From Rikenellaceae bacterium (GTDB lineage Bacteria; Bacteroidota; Bacteroidia; Bacteroidales; Rikenellaceae), in the NCBI GenBank assembly GCA_015059785.1, contig SUZS01000003.1, positions 1 through 64,000 on the forward strand: DNA of 64,000 nt, in the 5' to 3' direction. Both the position numbers and the translations under genes were made by a program. Positions 55,266 to 64,000 of the stretch are shown in pieces; the first letter of the stretch is position 1, and the number at the start of each line of letters is the position of its first letter. The notes beneath the pieces were generated by a model. It had not been told where the DNA came from, ran no database searches, and saw only the letters and a program-made list of their open reading frames with translations.

Positions 55266-56894
55266 ATGAGAAGAGGATTTCTATTTTTCGCCACAATGTC
55301 ACTACTTGTAGCTTGTGGCACAGATACGACTGAGAGTGCCTTTTCAACCGAGGGCATAGAGTTCGATGTTGAGGCAGCGGGCGGCGTTGTGACAAAGACA
55401 ATCACCTCGTCAAACCGCTGGATAGCCTCTACAGACAACCAGTGGATTACAGTATCGCCTGCCAATGGACACTCAACAACAGAGTGTAACTTTATCATTG
55501 ATTCGGCCCTTACAACAACACCTCGCCGTGGAGTAGTTATTATTGAGAACCTTGACACTTGGGAGCAACGACAGATTGTAGTCAACCAGAAGGGATTTGA
55601 TTATACCATTGAACTTGAGCAGCCAAAAGTAGAGATAGCAAACTACGACCGCCTTGATAGTCGATATTTTGATGTTACGGTAAAGTCAAATATTGACTTT
55701 GAGGTCGCTATTCCAGACAACGCCGGTTGGCTCAGTAGCGAGCGACACCACCTTGACCTTAACCGAGGTGCTCGCCCACGCACAACGACTGTTCGCTTTA
55801 AGTGGGATATCAACACCTCGCCAAAGGAGCGACTTGCACAGGTTGTCTTCCGCCCAAAGGGCGAGGTTGCGCTCGCCCATCAGGATAATCTGAATGTTAC
55901 ACAGCAGGCTGCCGAGCCAATCGTTCCAGATAGCCGTGCGGGCGACTCTGTGGCACTGCTCTCTATCTCTCGCACACTGCAAACTATGGCTTCGTGGGAT
56001 GCTTCACAGCCTATGGAGATGTGGGACAATGTTGTTCTGTGGGATAAGAGTATGAAGGGGTGTACAGATGATATGGTAGGCCGTGTGCGTAGCGCAGAGT
56101 TCTACTTCTTCAATATCAAGGAGCCTATGCCGTATGAGGTGCGTTACCTAACGGCTGCCGAGGAGCTATATTTCTTCGGAAATACAAACACCTTCCTCCT
56201 TAGCCTTGACTTGGGAGATGATATCTCGGAGTTGACACAGCTCAAGAGACTCACTGTGGGTAGTTATGGACTTACTTCGCTTCCAAAGAGCCTTGCAAAG
56301 CTGAAGAATCTGGAGCATCTTAATGTCAGCTCAAATAACTTCCAGACAGTTCCAGAGGTGCTTACAAAGGAGAATTTTCCTAAACTTCGTACGCTTATTC
56401 TCAATGCCAATCAGCGTAGCGTGGTCACTGATTTAAGTAATACCGTGCGTACAGACTTGGGAGGTTTTATTGACGAGCAGACATTCCCAGTGGACCTTAT
56501 TAAGTGGGATTTGGATACCCTTGTGCTCTCGGTAAACTATCTACAGGGTACACTTCCGACCTTTGAGGATGACGACACGGTGCCATACTATACGCAGGAG
56601 GAGATTGATGCAGTAGACTCGCTGCCGCAGATTCTTGTAGACCGCAAGATTAAGAAGGTTATGCCTTCGTGCAAGCGATTCTCAATAAATCATAACCGCC
56701 TCTATGGCCGTTTGCCAGATTGGTTGCTCTACCACCCTGCGCTTGATATGTGGATTCCATATAGCCTTGTCTTCCCACAGGAGGGAAGAGCAAAGAATGG
56801 TACACTTGCCGTCTTTGAGAATGAGCCATCAAATATGGACTACTATTATAAGGAGTATACAACAAAGAAAAAACCGATGGAAGATGAAGAGTAG
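55266..56894 (+). CDS. BACON-domain + leucine-rich-repeat lipoprotein
   Basis: Lipobox LVAC; AAGGVVTKTITSSNRWIASTDNQWITVSPANG; LTSLPKSLAKLKNLEHLNVSSNNFQTVP. ORF start 55134 trimmed. Confidence 0.72.
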   Translation: MRRGFLFFATMSLLVACGTDTTESAFSTEGIEFDVEAAGGVVTKTITSSNRWIASTDNQWITVSPANGHSTTECNFIIDSALTTTPRRGVVIIENLDTWEQRQIVVNQKGFDYTIELEQPKVEIANYDRLDSRYFDVTVKSNIDFEVAIPDNAGWLSSERHHLDLNRGARPRTTTVRFKWDINTSPKERLAQVVFRPKGEVALAHQDNLNVTQQAAEPIVPDSRAGDSVALLSISRTLQTMASWDASQPMEMWDNVVLWDKSMKGCTDDMVGRVRSAEFYFFNIKEPMPYEVRYLTAAEELYFFGNTNTFLLSLDLGDDISELTQLKRLTVGSYGLTSLPKSLAKLKNLEHLNVSSNNFQTVPEVLTKENFPKLRTLILNANQRSVVTDLSNTVRTDLGGFIDEQTFPVDLIKWDLDTLVLSVNYLQGTLPTFEDDDTVPYYTQEEIDAVDSLPQILVDRKIKKVMPSCKRFSINHNRLYGRLPDWLLYHPALDMWIPYSLVFPQEGRAKNGTLAVFENEPSNMDYYYKEYTTKKKPMEDEE

Positions 56895-58890
56895 ACTATT
56901 TTATATACTAACCCTGCTGCTTATTTTTGCCTCTTGCAGTAGATTTGAGGAGCAGAGCGTAACTACCACTCCAGCACCATATACGGCGGATGAGATACTT
57001 GTAAAGTTCACTGAGCAGGTGGCGCAGATGATTGCCGAGGCTGGTGTTGAGGGTAGTCGCGTAACTCGCAGTGGCGATATAGAGTTAGACGAGGTGCTTG
57101 AGACTATCGGCACTTGCACTATTGAGCGCGTCTTTGCTGTAGATAGCTCTGCTGAGGAGCGAACAGTAGAGAGTGGACTTAACCTTTGGTATGTGGTCCG
57201 CTTTGATAGTAGTAAAACTCCTGTAGAGGATGTTGCTCGCCGCTTTGCCCGCCTTGGTCAGGTGCAGAAGGTGGATGTTAATAGAACAGTGAAGCGTAAC
57301 TATACACACCGAGCAACACCTCTGCCACAGAGTAAGTTAGATGTCGCTATGGCGGCTACTCGCACAAGTGTAACCGACCCGCTACTCCCTGCACAGTGGA
57401 ATCTGATTAACAGCGGCGACCTATTTGTTAAGGATGGCGTTGTAAAGAGTGTTAAGGATGCCGATGTGCAGTGTCAGGGCGCGTGGGAGAAGTGTACGGG
57501 CGACAGTAGTGTTGTTGTGGCAGTGCTTGATGAGGGTATCTTTGTAGAGCACCCAGACCTGTTGCCAAATATGTGGGTAAACGAGGGCGAGAGACTACAC
57601 TCGGATGTAGATGCCGACGGTAATGGCTATAAGGGCGATGTATACGGCTACAACTTTGTGCATCAGTCAGGTAAGATTGTCTGGGATGATGCCTACGACT
57701 CTGGTCACGGAACGCATGTGGCGGGTGTAATCTCGGCAGTGAATAGTAACGGCATTGGCATTAGCTCTATCGCTGGTGGCAATGGAAGCGAGAATAGCGG
57801 TGTGAAGATTATGTGCTGCCAGATATTCTCTGGAAATGTGGCAACAAGCATCCTTTCGACTGTCCGCGCAATAAAGTATGCGGCAGATAATGGTGCAGTG
57901 GTGCTTCAGTGTAGCTGGGGATATGTATCTCCTTGTGCAAATGTCTACGACTGGGGTGCTGCGGGCTTTGGCTCAAAGGAGGAGTGGATAGCCGGCTCGC
58001 CACTTGAGCGCGAGGCTCTGGAGTATTTTACCCACTATGCGGGCTCGGCAAATGGCACTGTTGAGGGCGGTATAGCTGTCTTTGCGGGTGGTAATGAGAG
58101 TGCTGCGGCTGCGGGTTATCCGGGTGCTGCTGAGGAGTATATCTCTGTGGCGGCCACAGCGGCGGACTTTACCCCTGCCGTATATACAAACTATGGCACA
58201 GGAACTACTATCTCTGCTCCTGGTGGTGATCAGGACTACTACTATGAGTATGTAGACAGTGAGCATAACTATGGCGAGGTGGGCTGTATTCTCTCTACAC
58301 TGCCTTACCATATCGCGCCAAGCGGATATGGATATATGGAGGGTACATCTATGGCTTGCCCACATGTGTCGGGCGTGGTGGCATTGGGTATAAGTTACGC
58401 TACACAGCTGCGCAAGCACTTTACCGCTACAGAGATTAAAAACCTACTCGTTCAGAGTACAGTTGATATTGACAGCTACTTTGTCGGCACAAAGAGATAC
58501 TGCCGTTATGTTGCCGATGTAGGCCCAATTCAGCCTATGCAGATAAATATGGCGGACTATCGTGGCGGTATGGGCGGACAGGTAAATGCCGAGGCCTTCC
58601 TTGCAGCTATTGAGGGTGCGGGCGTAGATATGCGCTTCCCGAACATATATGTTGCAACAGATCGTCAGGTGGCTGTTGCCCCTGCCAGATACTTTAAGGG
58701 GGATAACCAGACCTTTGCGGTGACTATTGCCGATACTGAGGTGGCAAGTGTTACTAAGAGCGGGGCTATGCTTGTTTTCAAGGGTCTTAAGAGTGGCTCT
58801 ACTGCGGCGACAATCACGGCGAGTGGTGGTAGCAGCCAGACATTTACAATCACAGTTCGCCGTGGTGCAAACGATAACGGTTGGCTGTAA
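56884..58890 (+). CDS. S8-family (subtilisin-like) serine protease lipoprotein with prodomain and C-terminal Ig-like domain
   Basis: Lipobox FASC; AVLDEGIFVEHPDL, GHGTHVAGVISA, GTSMACPHVSGVVAL triad, FAGGNES oxyanion Asn. ORF start 56704 trimmed. Confidence 0.9.
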   Translation: MKSRLFYILTLLLIFASCSRFEEQSVTTTPAPYTADEILVKFTEQVAQMIAEAGVEGSRVTRSGDIELDEVLETIGTCTIERVFAVDSSAEERTVESGLNLWYVVRFDSSKTPVEDVARRFARLGQVQKVDVNRTVKRNYTHRATPLPQSKLDVAMAATRTSVTDPLLPAQWNLINSGDLFVKDGVVKSVKDADVQCQGAWEKCTGDSSVVVAVLDEGIFVEHPDLLPNMWVNEGERLHSDVDADGNGYKGDVYGYNFVHQSGKIVWDDAYDSGHGTHVAGVISAVNSNGIGISSIAGGNGSENSGVKIMCCQIFSGNVATSILSTVRAIKYAADNGAVVLQCSWGYVSPCANVYDWGAAGFGSKEEWIAGSPLEREALEYFTHYAGSANGTVEGGIAVFAGGNESAAAAGYPGAAEEYISVAATAADFTPAVYTNYGTGTTISAPGGDQDYYYEYVDSEHNYGEVGCILSTLPYHIAPSGYGYMEGTSMACPHVSGVVALGISYATQLRKHFTATEIKNLLVQSTVDIDSYFVGTKRYCRYVADVGPIQPMQINMADYRGGMGGQVNAEAFLAAIEGAGVDMRFPNIYVATDRQVAVAPARYFKGDNQTFAVTIADTEVASVTKSGAMLVFKGLKSGSTAATITASGGSSQTFTITVRRGANDNGWL

Positions 58891-59615
58891 TGCGTAATTT
58901 TCTAACCCTTATACTCAGCCTTGTTTGGGCTGGTGCGGTGGCGCAGATACGCCTTGTGCCAAGGTCGGTGCTTGATAGCATTGCAAACCCTCGGACCGTA
59001 AAGACTGCGCTTGTTGTGGAGCAGCAGAGAGTTGATTTTGGACGCTTAACGGAGGCAGATAAGGTAGAGTATAGGGTGGCCGTGAAAAATGTCGGCACAG
59101 AGACGATGACCTACCGTACAGTGCCCTCCTGCCGCTGTCTTAAGGTGACGGATGGTGTAGTTCGGGCAGGCGAGAGTGGCGAGATAGTTATATCTTTCTC
59201 GGGCAAAGGTCTGCCAGGACCCTTTACCCATATGGTATCTGTCTATGCTGCCGATATGACAACACCTACAGCCGTTATTTGGGTTAGGGGCTATGTTAAA
59301 GCGGGTAGAGACCACCGAGGTGAATACTACCCATACACTTGCGGAGCGTTGCTACTTCGTCAGCCAGGCGTAAAGATTAGGAGTAATTCTATTGAGTGCA
59401 TTGCTTGTATGAATAACAGCGATAGGGCTGTGACAATAACACAAGATAGCCTGCTTTCGTCTGCGGGTATAGAGGCCTGTACCTATCCAAGGACTCTGCA
59501 GGCGGGCCAAGAGGGCGATTTGCTTATTTCGATTCGTGGACAGAAGCAGCAGAATATGAAACTATTTATAGTGGGGGAGTATGCACCCTCAAAACGAGAG
59601 ATAAAAATTGAGTAA
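58890..59615 (+). CDS. DUF1573-like secreted protein
   Basis: VDFGRLTEADKVEYRVAVKNVGTETMTYRTVPSCRCLKVTDGVVRAGESGEIVISF. Confidence 0.7.
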   Translation: MRNFLTLILSLVWAGAVAQIRLVPRSVLDSIANPRTVKTALVVEQQRVDFGRLTEADKVEYRVAVKNVGTETMTYRTVPSCRCLKVTDGVVRAGESGEIVISFSGKGLPGPFTHMVSVYAADMTTPTAVIWVRGYVKAGRDHRGEYYPYTCGALLLRQPGVKIRSNSIECIACMNNSDRAVTITQDSLLSSAGIEACTYPRTLQAGQEGDLLISIRGQKQQNMKLFIVGEYAPSKREIKIE

Positions 59616-59616
59616 T

Positions 59617-60069
59617 ATGAGACGATACATTACACTACTTTTTGCGGCACTGGCACTCTGCTCGTGCGTGAAAAATGAGGCAGAGCAGGGAGAGCCTTTA
59701 GTAGATGTTACACCAGTAAATCTTGCTGGCGTGTGGGAGCTGACAAGTTTTGACAATGGCGCAACGCTGCAAGAGGGGGATTATGTCTACATCAGTTTTG
59801 AGCTTACCGACCGCGCCTATACTATCTACCAGAATATTGGCACGATGTATGGCGAAAAGCGTAGCGGACACTACTTTGTAGATACCGACCCTATGCTTGG
59901 TGCGGTGATTCGCGGAAACTATGGCACCGATGAGTACAACTTTTTTGACTGGTCGCACCGCTACAAGGTGGAACTCAGGGCCTCAACAATGCGCTGGACA
60001 GCTACAGACGATAGCCAGAATGTGTCGGTATATACCCGCATTGAGAGCCTACCAGATGCTCTGCGGTAA
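59617..60069 (+). CDS. Small lipoprotein, lipocalin-like hypothetical
   Basis: Lipobox LALCSC; LAGVWELTSFDNGATLQEGDYVYISFE start of a beta-barrel-like protein. Confidence 0.55.
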   Translation: MRRYITLLFAALALCSCVKNEAEQGEPLVDVTPVNLAGVWELTSFDNGATLQEGDYVYISFELTDRAYTIYQNIGTMYGEKRSGHYFVDTDPMLGAVIRGNYGTDEYNFFDWSHRYKVELRASTMRWTATDDSQNVSVYTRIESLPDALR

Positions 60070-60094
60070 TCAACAACCTTAAACTTTTAATATT

Positions 60095-60187
60095 ATTAAA
60101 CGACTAACCCTTTTAGCACTGCTTGTTGTGGCATACGCAGCTACAACAGCACAGAATGTACAGCTTCACTACGACTCTTGCCGCTAA
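60095..60187 (+). pseudogene. Truncated 5' remnant of a secreted protein (DUF5020-like N-terminus)
   Basis: Frame reads IKRLTLLALLVVAYAATTAQNVQLHYDSCR*; signal peptide plus first mature residues, no ATG, no continuation. Confidence 0.5.
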
Positions 60188-60213
60188 GTGGACTTTCTAA
60201 TGCTACAATATCC

Positions 60214-60252
60214 AAAAAAATAAGCACCGCTTTGGACGGTGCTTATTTTTTT
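60214..60252. terminator. Bidirectional terminator between the Sus-like operon and GDPD #2
   Basis: AAAAAAATAAGCACCG-CTTTGGA-CGGTGCTTATTTTTTT, 16-bp perfect stem. Confidence 0.9.
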
Positions 60253-60268
60253 GCGTACTCTGTTAAGA

Positions 60269-61129
60269 TTATTTCTGTGGCTTCTCGTAACCCTTAATCT
60301 TTACAAATGGAAGGTTCTTCTCTGCCCAGTCAGCAACCTCAAAGAAACGGTCGCAGCACATAGCATCGCAACCAAGAGCAGCTCCGAGGAAGAAGTCCTC
60401 CTTGTTGTTGCCTGGCCACAGAGATACAATCATACCGAGCTTGTGGCCCAAGCGGATTGTTGAACGAGTCGTGCCGTCCATCTTACAACCTACGCGCATA
60501 ATGCCCATATTGTAAGCCTCCATAAGAATCTCTGGAGATGCAGGCTTGCTCTTAAGAAGCATCATCTCAGCCTCAGGGTGCAGACGCTTCATAACATTGA
60601 GCGCGCGCTTGTCAAATGATGTAAATAGGTAGAGTGAAGACTCTGGCTTCTGTGGCATAGTCATATTCCACAGCTTCTCGCACAGCTCCTCAAGCTTAGC
60701 CTCTGTATAGAGCTCTGGGATGGTCTTAATCTCCCACTCAATATACATATTAGGTTTGTCAGCCAAAAAGTCTGCAAGCTCCTGACACAGTGCAAGAGGG
60801 TTGCCAGACTTAGTCTTAATCTTCAGGCACTCCTTAGTTGTAAGGTCCTCAGTCTGAACATCTACACCACAAGTGCGGTAGAGTGACTCGTCGTGGCTAA
60901 GAATAAGGTCGCCAGAGCCAGTCATACGGACATCGGTCTCAAAGCCGCGTGCACCACGAGCATAAGCCTCGCGGAAGGCAAGCATAGTGTTCTCATCATA
61001 CTCAAAACGGCTACCACGGTGTGCAAAGAACTGAATGGTTGGGTAGTCCTCAACTCTGCGCTGTGCTGTTGCAAAGTCCGTAGAGAAGAGCATAGCAGCA
61101 AATGCTGCAAACATAAAGAATCTTTTCAT
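60269..61129 (-). CDS. Glycerophosphodiester phosphodiesterase family protein (secreted)
   Basis: 286 aa; FAHRGSRFEYDENTMLAFREAYARGARGFETDVRMTGSGDLILSHD. Confidence 0.88.
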   Translation of the reverse strand: MKRFFMFAAFAAMLFSTDFATAQRRVEDYPTIQFFAHRGSRFEYDENTMLAFREAYARGARGFETDVRMTGSGDLILSHDESLYRTCGVDVQTEDLTTKECLKIKTKSGNPLALCQELADFLADKPNMYIEWEIKTIPELYTEAKLEELCEKLWNMTMPQKPESSLYLFTSFDKRALNVMKRLHPEAEMMLLKSKPASPEILMEAYNMGIMRVGCKMDGTTRSTIRLGHKLGMIVSLWPGNNKEDFFLGAALGCDAMCCDRFFEVADWAEKNLPFVKIKGYEKPQK

Positions 61130-61295
61130 CTCTGTTATTCGTTTAAGGTTAAAAAATCTTTCTAATCGTCAAAGGTAGTAATTTTTCTTCAAAATGCGAA
61201 ATTTAGAGGCTGTTTAAGATTAAAACTAAAACAACTTCTTAACTTTTTCGTCCCAAAAAGCTCTATATAGATGAAATAATTATTAACTTTGTGAT

Positions 61296-61664
61296 ATGAA
61301 AAAGATACTATCAACACTACTCTTTGTTATGGCGGCAGTCACTGCGCAGGCTCAGAGCTTGGCAGCTGTAAGTGGCACTCCAGTGCCAAAGAAGAGCGCG
61401 CAGGCAATCTCTGGTGCACTCGTTACATTTACCTCAGAGTGGGATTCTGAGCTCAAATACCAGCGCAAGGTAGATAGCGAGGGCTTTCGCGTTGTGCTTC
61501 CTCCGGGTGGCTATATCCTCACCATAGAGGCAGAGGGCTACGAAACCTTCCGCCAAGAAATCGAGGTCGATGAGCCAAACATAGACCTTGACCTTATCGT
61601 TATGCTTACTAATGAGCAGGCTGGGGAGAGGGATTTGAAGCGCAAAAAGCGAGTAAAATTTTAA
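61296..61664 (+). CDS. Secreted carboxypeptidase-regulatory-like domain protein
   Basis: 122 aa; signal peptide; ISGALVTFTSEWDSELKYQRKVDSEGFRVVLPPGGYILTIEAEGYETFRQEIEV. Confidence 0.6.
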   Translation: MKKILSTLLFVMAAVTAQAQSLAAVSGTPVPKKSAQAISGALVTFTSEWDSELKYQRKVDSEGFRVVLPPGGYILTIEAEGYETFRQEIEVDEPNIDLDLIVMLTNEQAGERDLKRKKRVKF

Positions 61665-61668
61665 TTTC

Positions 61669-61692
61669 AGCGGTGCTCTCTTCCGCTTTTTT
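61669..61692 (+). terminator. Terminator of the 122-aa gene
   Basis: AGCGG-N9-CCGCT followed by TTTTT. Confidence 0.5.
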
Positions 61693-61707
61693 GCCGAGCG
61701 TGGAAAA

Positions 61708-61733
61708 CCCTCCCTATCTGACGATAGGGAGGG
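61708..61733 (-). terminator. Hairpin 3' of the SSS symporter gene
   Basis: CCCTCCCTATC-TGAC-GATAGGGAGGG perfect 11-bp stem between convergent genes. Confidence 0.55.
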
Positions 61734-61756
61734 TAGACTGATTTTAGGGCCGTAGA

Positions 61757-63328
61757 TTATCTCTTCTCTGGTTTGCCCATCATACAGATTGCTGTAGAGA
61801 TGATACCGCCGATAGGTGCCCACCAGGTCCAAGCAATATACTGAGTACCGAAAAGCTGCTTCTGGAACATCAGCGGGATGATAATCAGCGCGCCGACAAC
61901 AATAGCGGCAACAACGCTGGCTGTATTTCCGCGCTTAGTAAATATCGCAGTAAGGAATACGCCAATCATACCTGCATATGCAAAGCACATAACGCCTGTA
62001 GCGAAGTCTACAAGGTTAAGCCCGCTCGCCTCCTGCATCACTGCCGTAACGATAGCAAAACCAGTAAGGAGCATACCCATAAAGAAGACCATCTTACGAG
62101 AAGATGACAACTGCTCAGCATCGCCCTTTACCGCCTTGCCCTTATCTGCACGGATAGGCAAGTAGAGGTCCGTCACGAAACTTGACGCCATAGCGTTAAT
62201 AGCCGAGTTAAATGACGATAGGGCAGCCGCAAGTAGACCAGTAATCATCAGTCCGCGCACACCCATAGGGATATGGTTCTTGATATACTGCGGGAAGATG
62301 TCGCGAGCATCCGTAAAGAACTGCGAAGGGACTCCTGTAGCCATAAACTCACTCTTATACTTAACAAAGAGCAGTGAGCCGATAAGTAGGAACACCAGCA
62401 CGATAGGCAGTGAGATAAGCTGTGACCAGACAAGCGACATTGATGCCTGCTTAACATCGCGGCAGGCGAGCTGACGCTGTACAAACTCGTGGTCTGTAGT
62501 GTACTGGCAGACCTTGAAGAATGCTACGCCAATCATACCACCAAGGACAGTGTATGGCGATGCCCAGTTAATTGAGAAGTCAAACATCTTGAGTTTGCTA
62601 CCCTCCTGCCAACCGACAAGTGAACCATCAGCAGCCACAGCACCTGCATCTGCTCCTGGAACCTTTGTCAGACCACCATCGGTAAGCATTGCCCACATAT
62701 CTGATATTGGCATATCTATAGAGCAGAAGACCATAATAAGTGCCACAACACCAGTACCAACAAGCAGCAGTGTCTGGAAAGTATCAATATAGAGCAGACC
62801 CTTGATACCTCCCATCATTGTATAGATAGTAGATACAAGGCCGAGCAGGATGATTGAGTAGACCATAAAGTCAAACTTAATACCACCAAAGACAATTACC
62901 GAGATTGCAATAGCAGCAATAAAGAGTCGTGAGCCAGAGGTAAAGAGCTGTCCGAGAAGGAACATAGCACTATTTACTCGCTTAGACTTCTCGCCGAAGC
63001 GGTCACCGATATATCCATAGATAGTAATAGTATTTGCCTTGTAGAGCTTTGGCATAATAAGCGCTGCCACAAGCATACCACCTACAATAGCACCCAGCAG
63101 GTTGAGCACATAGGTAAGGTCTGTATTAAATCCCAACTCTGGCGAGCCAACGAAAGTACCCGCCGAGATAGTCGTTCCAGTAGCGGCGATAGCCACAATC
63201 CAACCTGGCATAGAGCGACCTGCAACGAAGTAGTCTTCAACATCTTTGTTCTTGCGAGAGAAGGCATAGCCGATAGCCATCAGCGTGCCTAAGAATAGGG
63301 CTACTATGAGCCAATCAATAAAAGTCAT
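61757..63328 (-). CDS. Sodium:solute symporter (SSS family)
   Basis: 523 aa; multi-TM; GRSMPGWIVAIAATGTTISAGTFVGSPEL, ALSSFNSAINAMASSFVTDLY. Confidence 0.92.
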   Translation of the reverse strand: MTFIDWLIVALFLGTLMAIGYAFSRKNKDVEDYFVAGRSMPGWIVAIAATGTTISAGTFVGSPELGFNTDLTYVLNLLGAIVGGMLVAALIMPKLYKANTITIYGYIGDRFGEKSKRVNSAMFLLGQLFTSGSRLFIAAIAISVIVFGGIKFDFMVYSIILLGLVSTIYTMMGGIKGLLYIDTFQTLLLVGTGVVALIMVFCSIDMPISDMWAMLTDGGLTKVPGADAGAVAADGSLVGWQEGSKLKMFDFSINWASPYTVLGGMIGVAFFKVCQYTTDHEFVQRQLACRDVKQASMSLVWSQLISLPIVLVFLLIGSLLFVKYKSEFMATGVPSQFFTDARDIFPQYIKNHIPMGVRGLMITGLLAAALSSFNSAINAMASSFVTDLYLPIRADKGKAVKGDAEQLSSSRKMVFFMGMLLTGFAIVTAVMQEASGLNLVDFATGVMCFAYAGMIGVFLTAIFTKRGNTASVVAAIVVGALIIIPLMFQKQLFGTQYIAWTWWAPIGGIISTAICMMGKPEKR

Positions 63329-63356
63329 ACGGTTTTTGTTTAGGTTTATATTGTTA

Positions 63357-63387
63357 CAAAGGTAATAAATATTTGCAAAGAGTCAAA
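63357..63387 (-). promoter_or_regulatory. Symporter promoter (minus)
   Basis: Minus strand TTTG (63387-63384)-N19-TACCTTTG (63364-63357). Confidence 0.65.
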
Positions 63388-63403
63388 ATTATTGCTAATT
63401 TTG
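63372..63403 (+). promoter_or_regulatory. Promoter of the FAD oxidoreductase gene (plus)
   Basis: TTTG (63372-63375)-N20-TAATTTTG (63396-63403). Confidence 0.6.
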
Positions 63404-63432
63404 TGTAACAAAATTTCAAATAACATAAAAAT

Positions 63433-64000
63433 ATGAAATTAAGCAAATCAAATTCAGTAATGGTCTTGGCAACGACCTTTGCTGAGCGTGGCGACTGGAC
63501 TGTAGAACAGCAGTTTGTACTTCAGATGGGCTCATCCTATCTGTTGGCTCACGGAATTGGTACTCCACTTGCAAAGGATGCTGTAACGACTGTCTCTGTT
63601 CCTTGTGATGGCGAGTATAACATCCTTGTTCGTACAAAGAACTGGACAAAGCATTGGTCTGATGGCCCAACTCCGGGTATCTTTGAGGTAAAGATTGACG
63701 GTGTGAGCGACGGCACAACATACGGCACTGACTCTGTAAACTGGTACTGGCAGCGCGGTGGTAAGGTTGCGCTCAAGGCTGGCGAGCATACTGTTGCCCT
63801 GCACGACCTTACTGGTTTTGATGGCCGTTGTGATGCTATAATCCTTACAACCGAGGACTATACACCATCTGAGAGTCTTGAGGAGTACTTTGCTCTTCGT
63901 GAGGCACTGCTTGGCAAAGTGGCTCCAGAGGATAAGGGTAGTTACGACTTTGTTGTTGTCGGCGGTGGAATCTCTGGTATCTGCGCAGCCTTGGCAGCTT
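63433..64000 (+). CDS. FAD-dependent oxidoreductase, truncated by window end
   Basis: Frame open to 64000 from MKLSKSNSVMVLATTFAERGDW; YDFVVVGGGISGICAALAA dinucleotide-binding motif. Confidence 0.8.
   Translation, partial: MKLSKSNSVMVLATTFAERGDWTVEQQFVLQMGSSYLLAHGIGTPLAKDAVTTVSVPCDGEYNILVRTKNWTKHWSDGPTPGIFEVKIDGVSDGTTYGTDSVNWYWQRGGKVALKAGEHTVALHDLTGFDGRCDAIILTTEDYTPSESLEEYFALREALLGKVAPEDKGSYDFVVVGGGISGICAALAA

Overview
This 64 kb window looks like Bacteroidales chromosome. The support is IleRS/SusCD content, a serine palmitoyltransferase, and repeated TTTG-N19/20-TAnnTTTG promoters; an Alistipes/Rikenellaceae-like origin is a guess only. Most of it is housekeeping: rpoC-rpoB-rplLJAK-nusG-secE-tRNA(Trp)-tuf-tRNA(Gly,Tyr,Thr) on the minus strand, then spt, a DksA-like gene, pgi, mreBCD-mrdA-rodA, a FadL-family porin, ileS, surE and a NarL-type two-component pair. 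Accessory parts are: (i) a ResB-CcsA-triheme cytochrome c peroxidase cassette; (ii) a TPP-riboswitch-controlled thiSEGCHF-thiE/D operon with a visible antiterminator/terminator switch; (iii) a ~15 kb SusC/SusD-led operon encoding a run of lipoproteins (DUF4843-like, BACON-like, two LRR proteins), a subtilisin-family protease and a DUF1573-like protein, but no recognisable glycoside hydrolase. The signal least explained by standard annotation is intergenic. Two non-coding composite repeats (about 26944-27229 and 35235-35623) share modules in the same order, and two long hairpins (18062-18180 and 35076-35203) share a conserved core while their stems differ in sequence but keep pairing. No CRISPR array, transposase or prophage was seen. 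All calls are from reading the sequence and ORF track; no database search was run.
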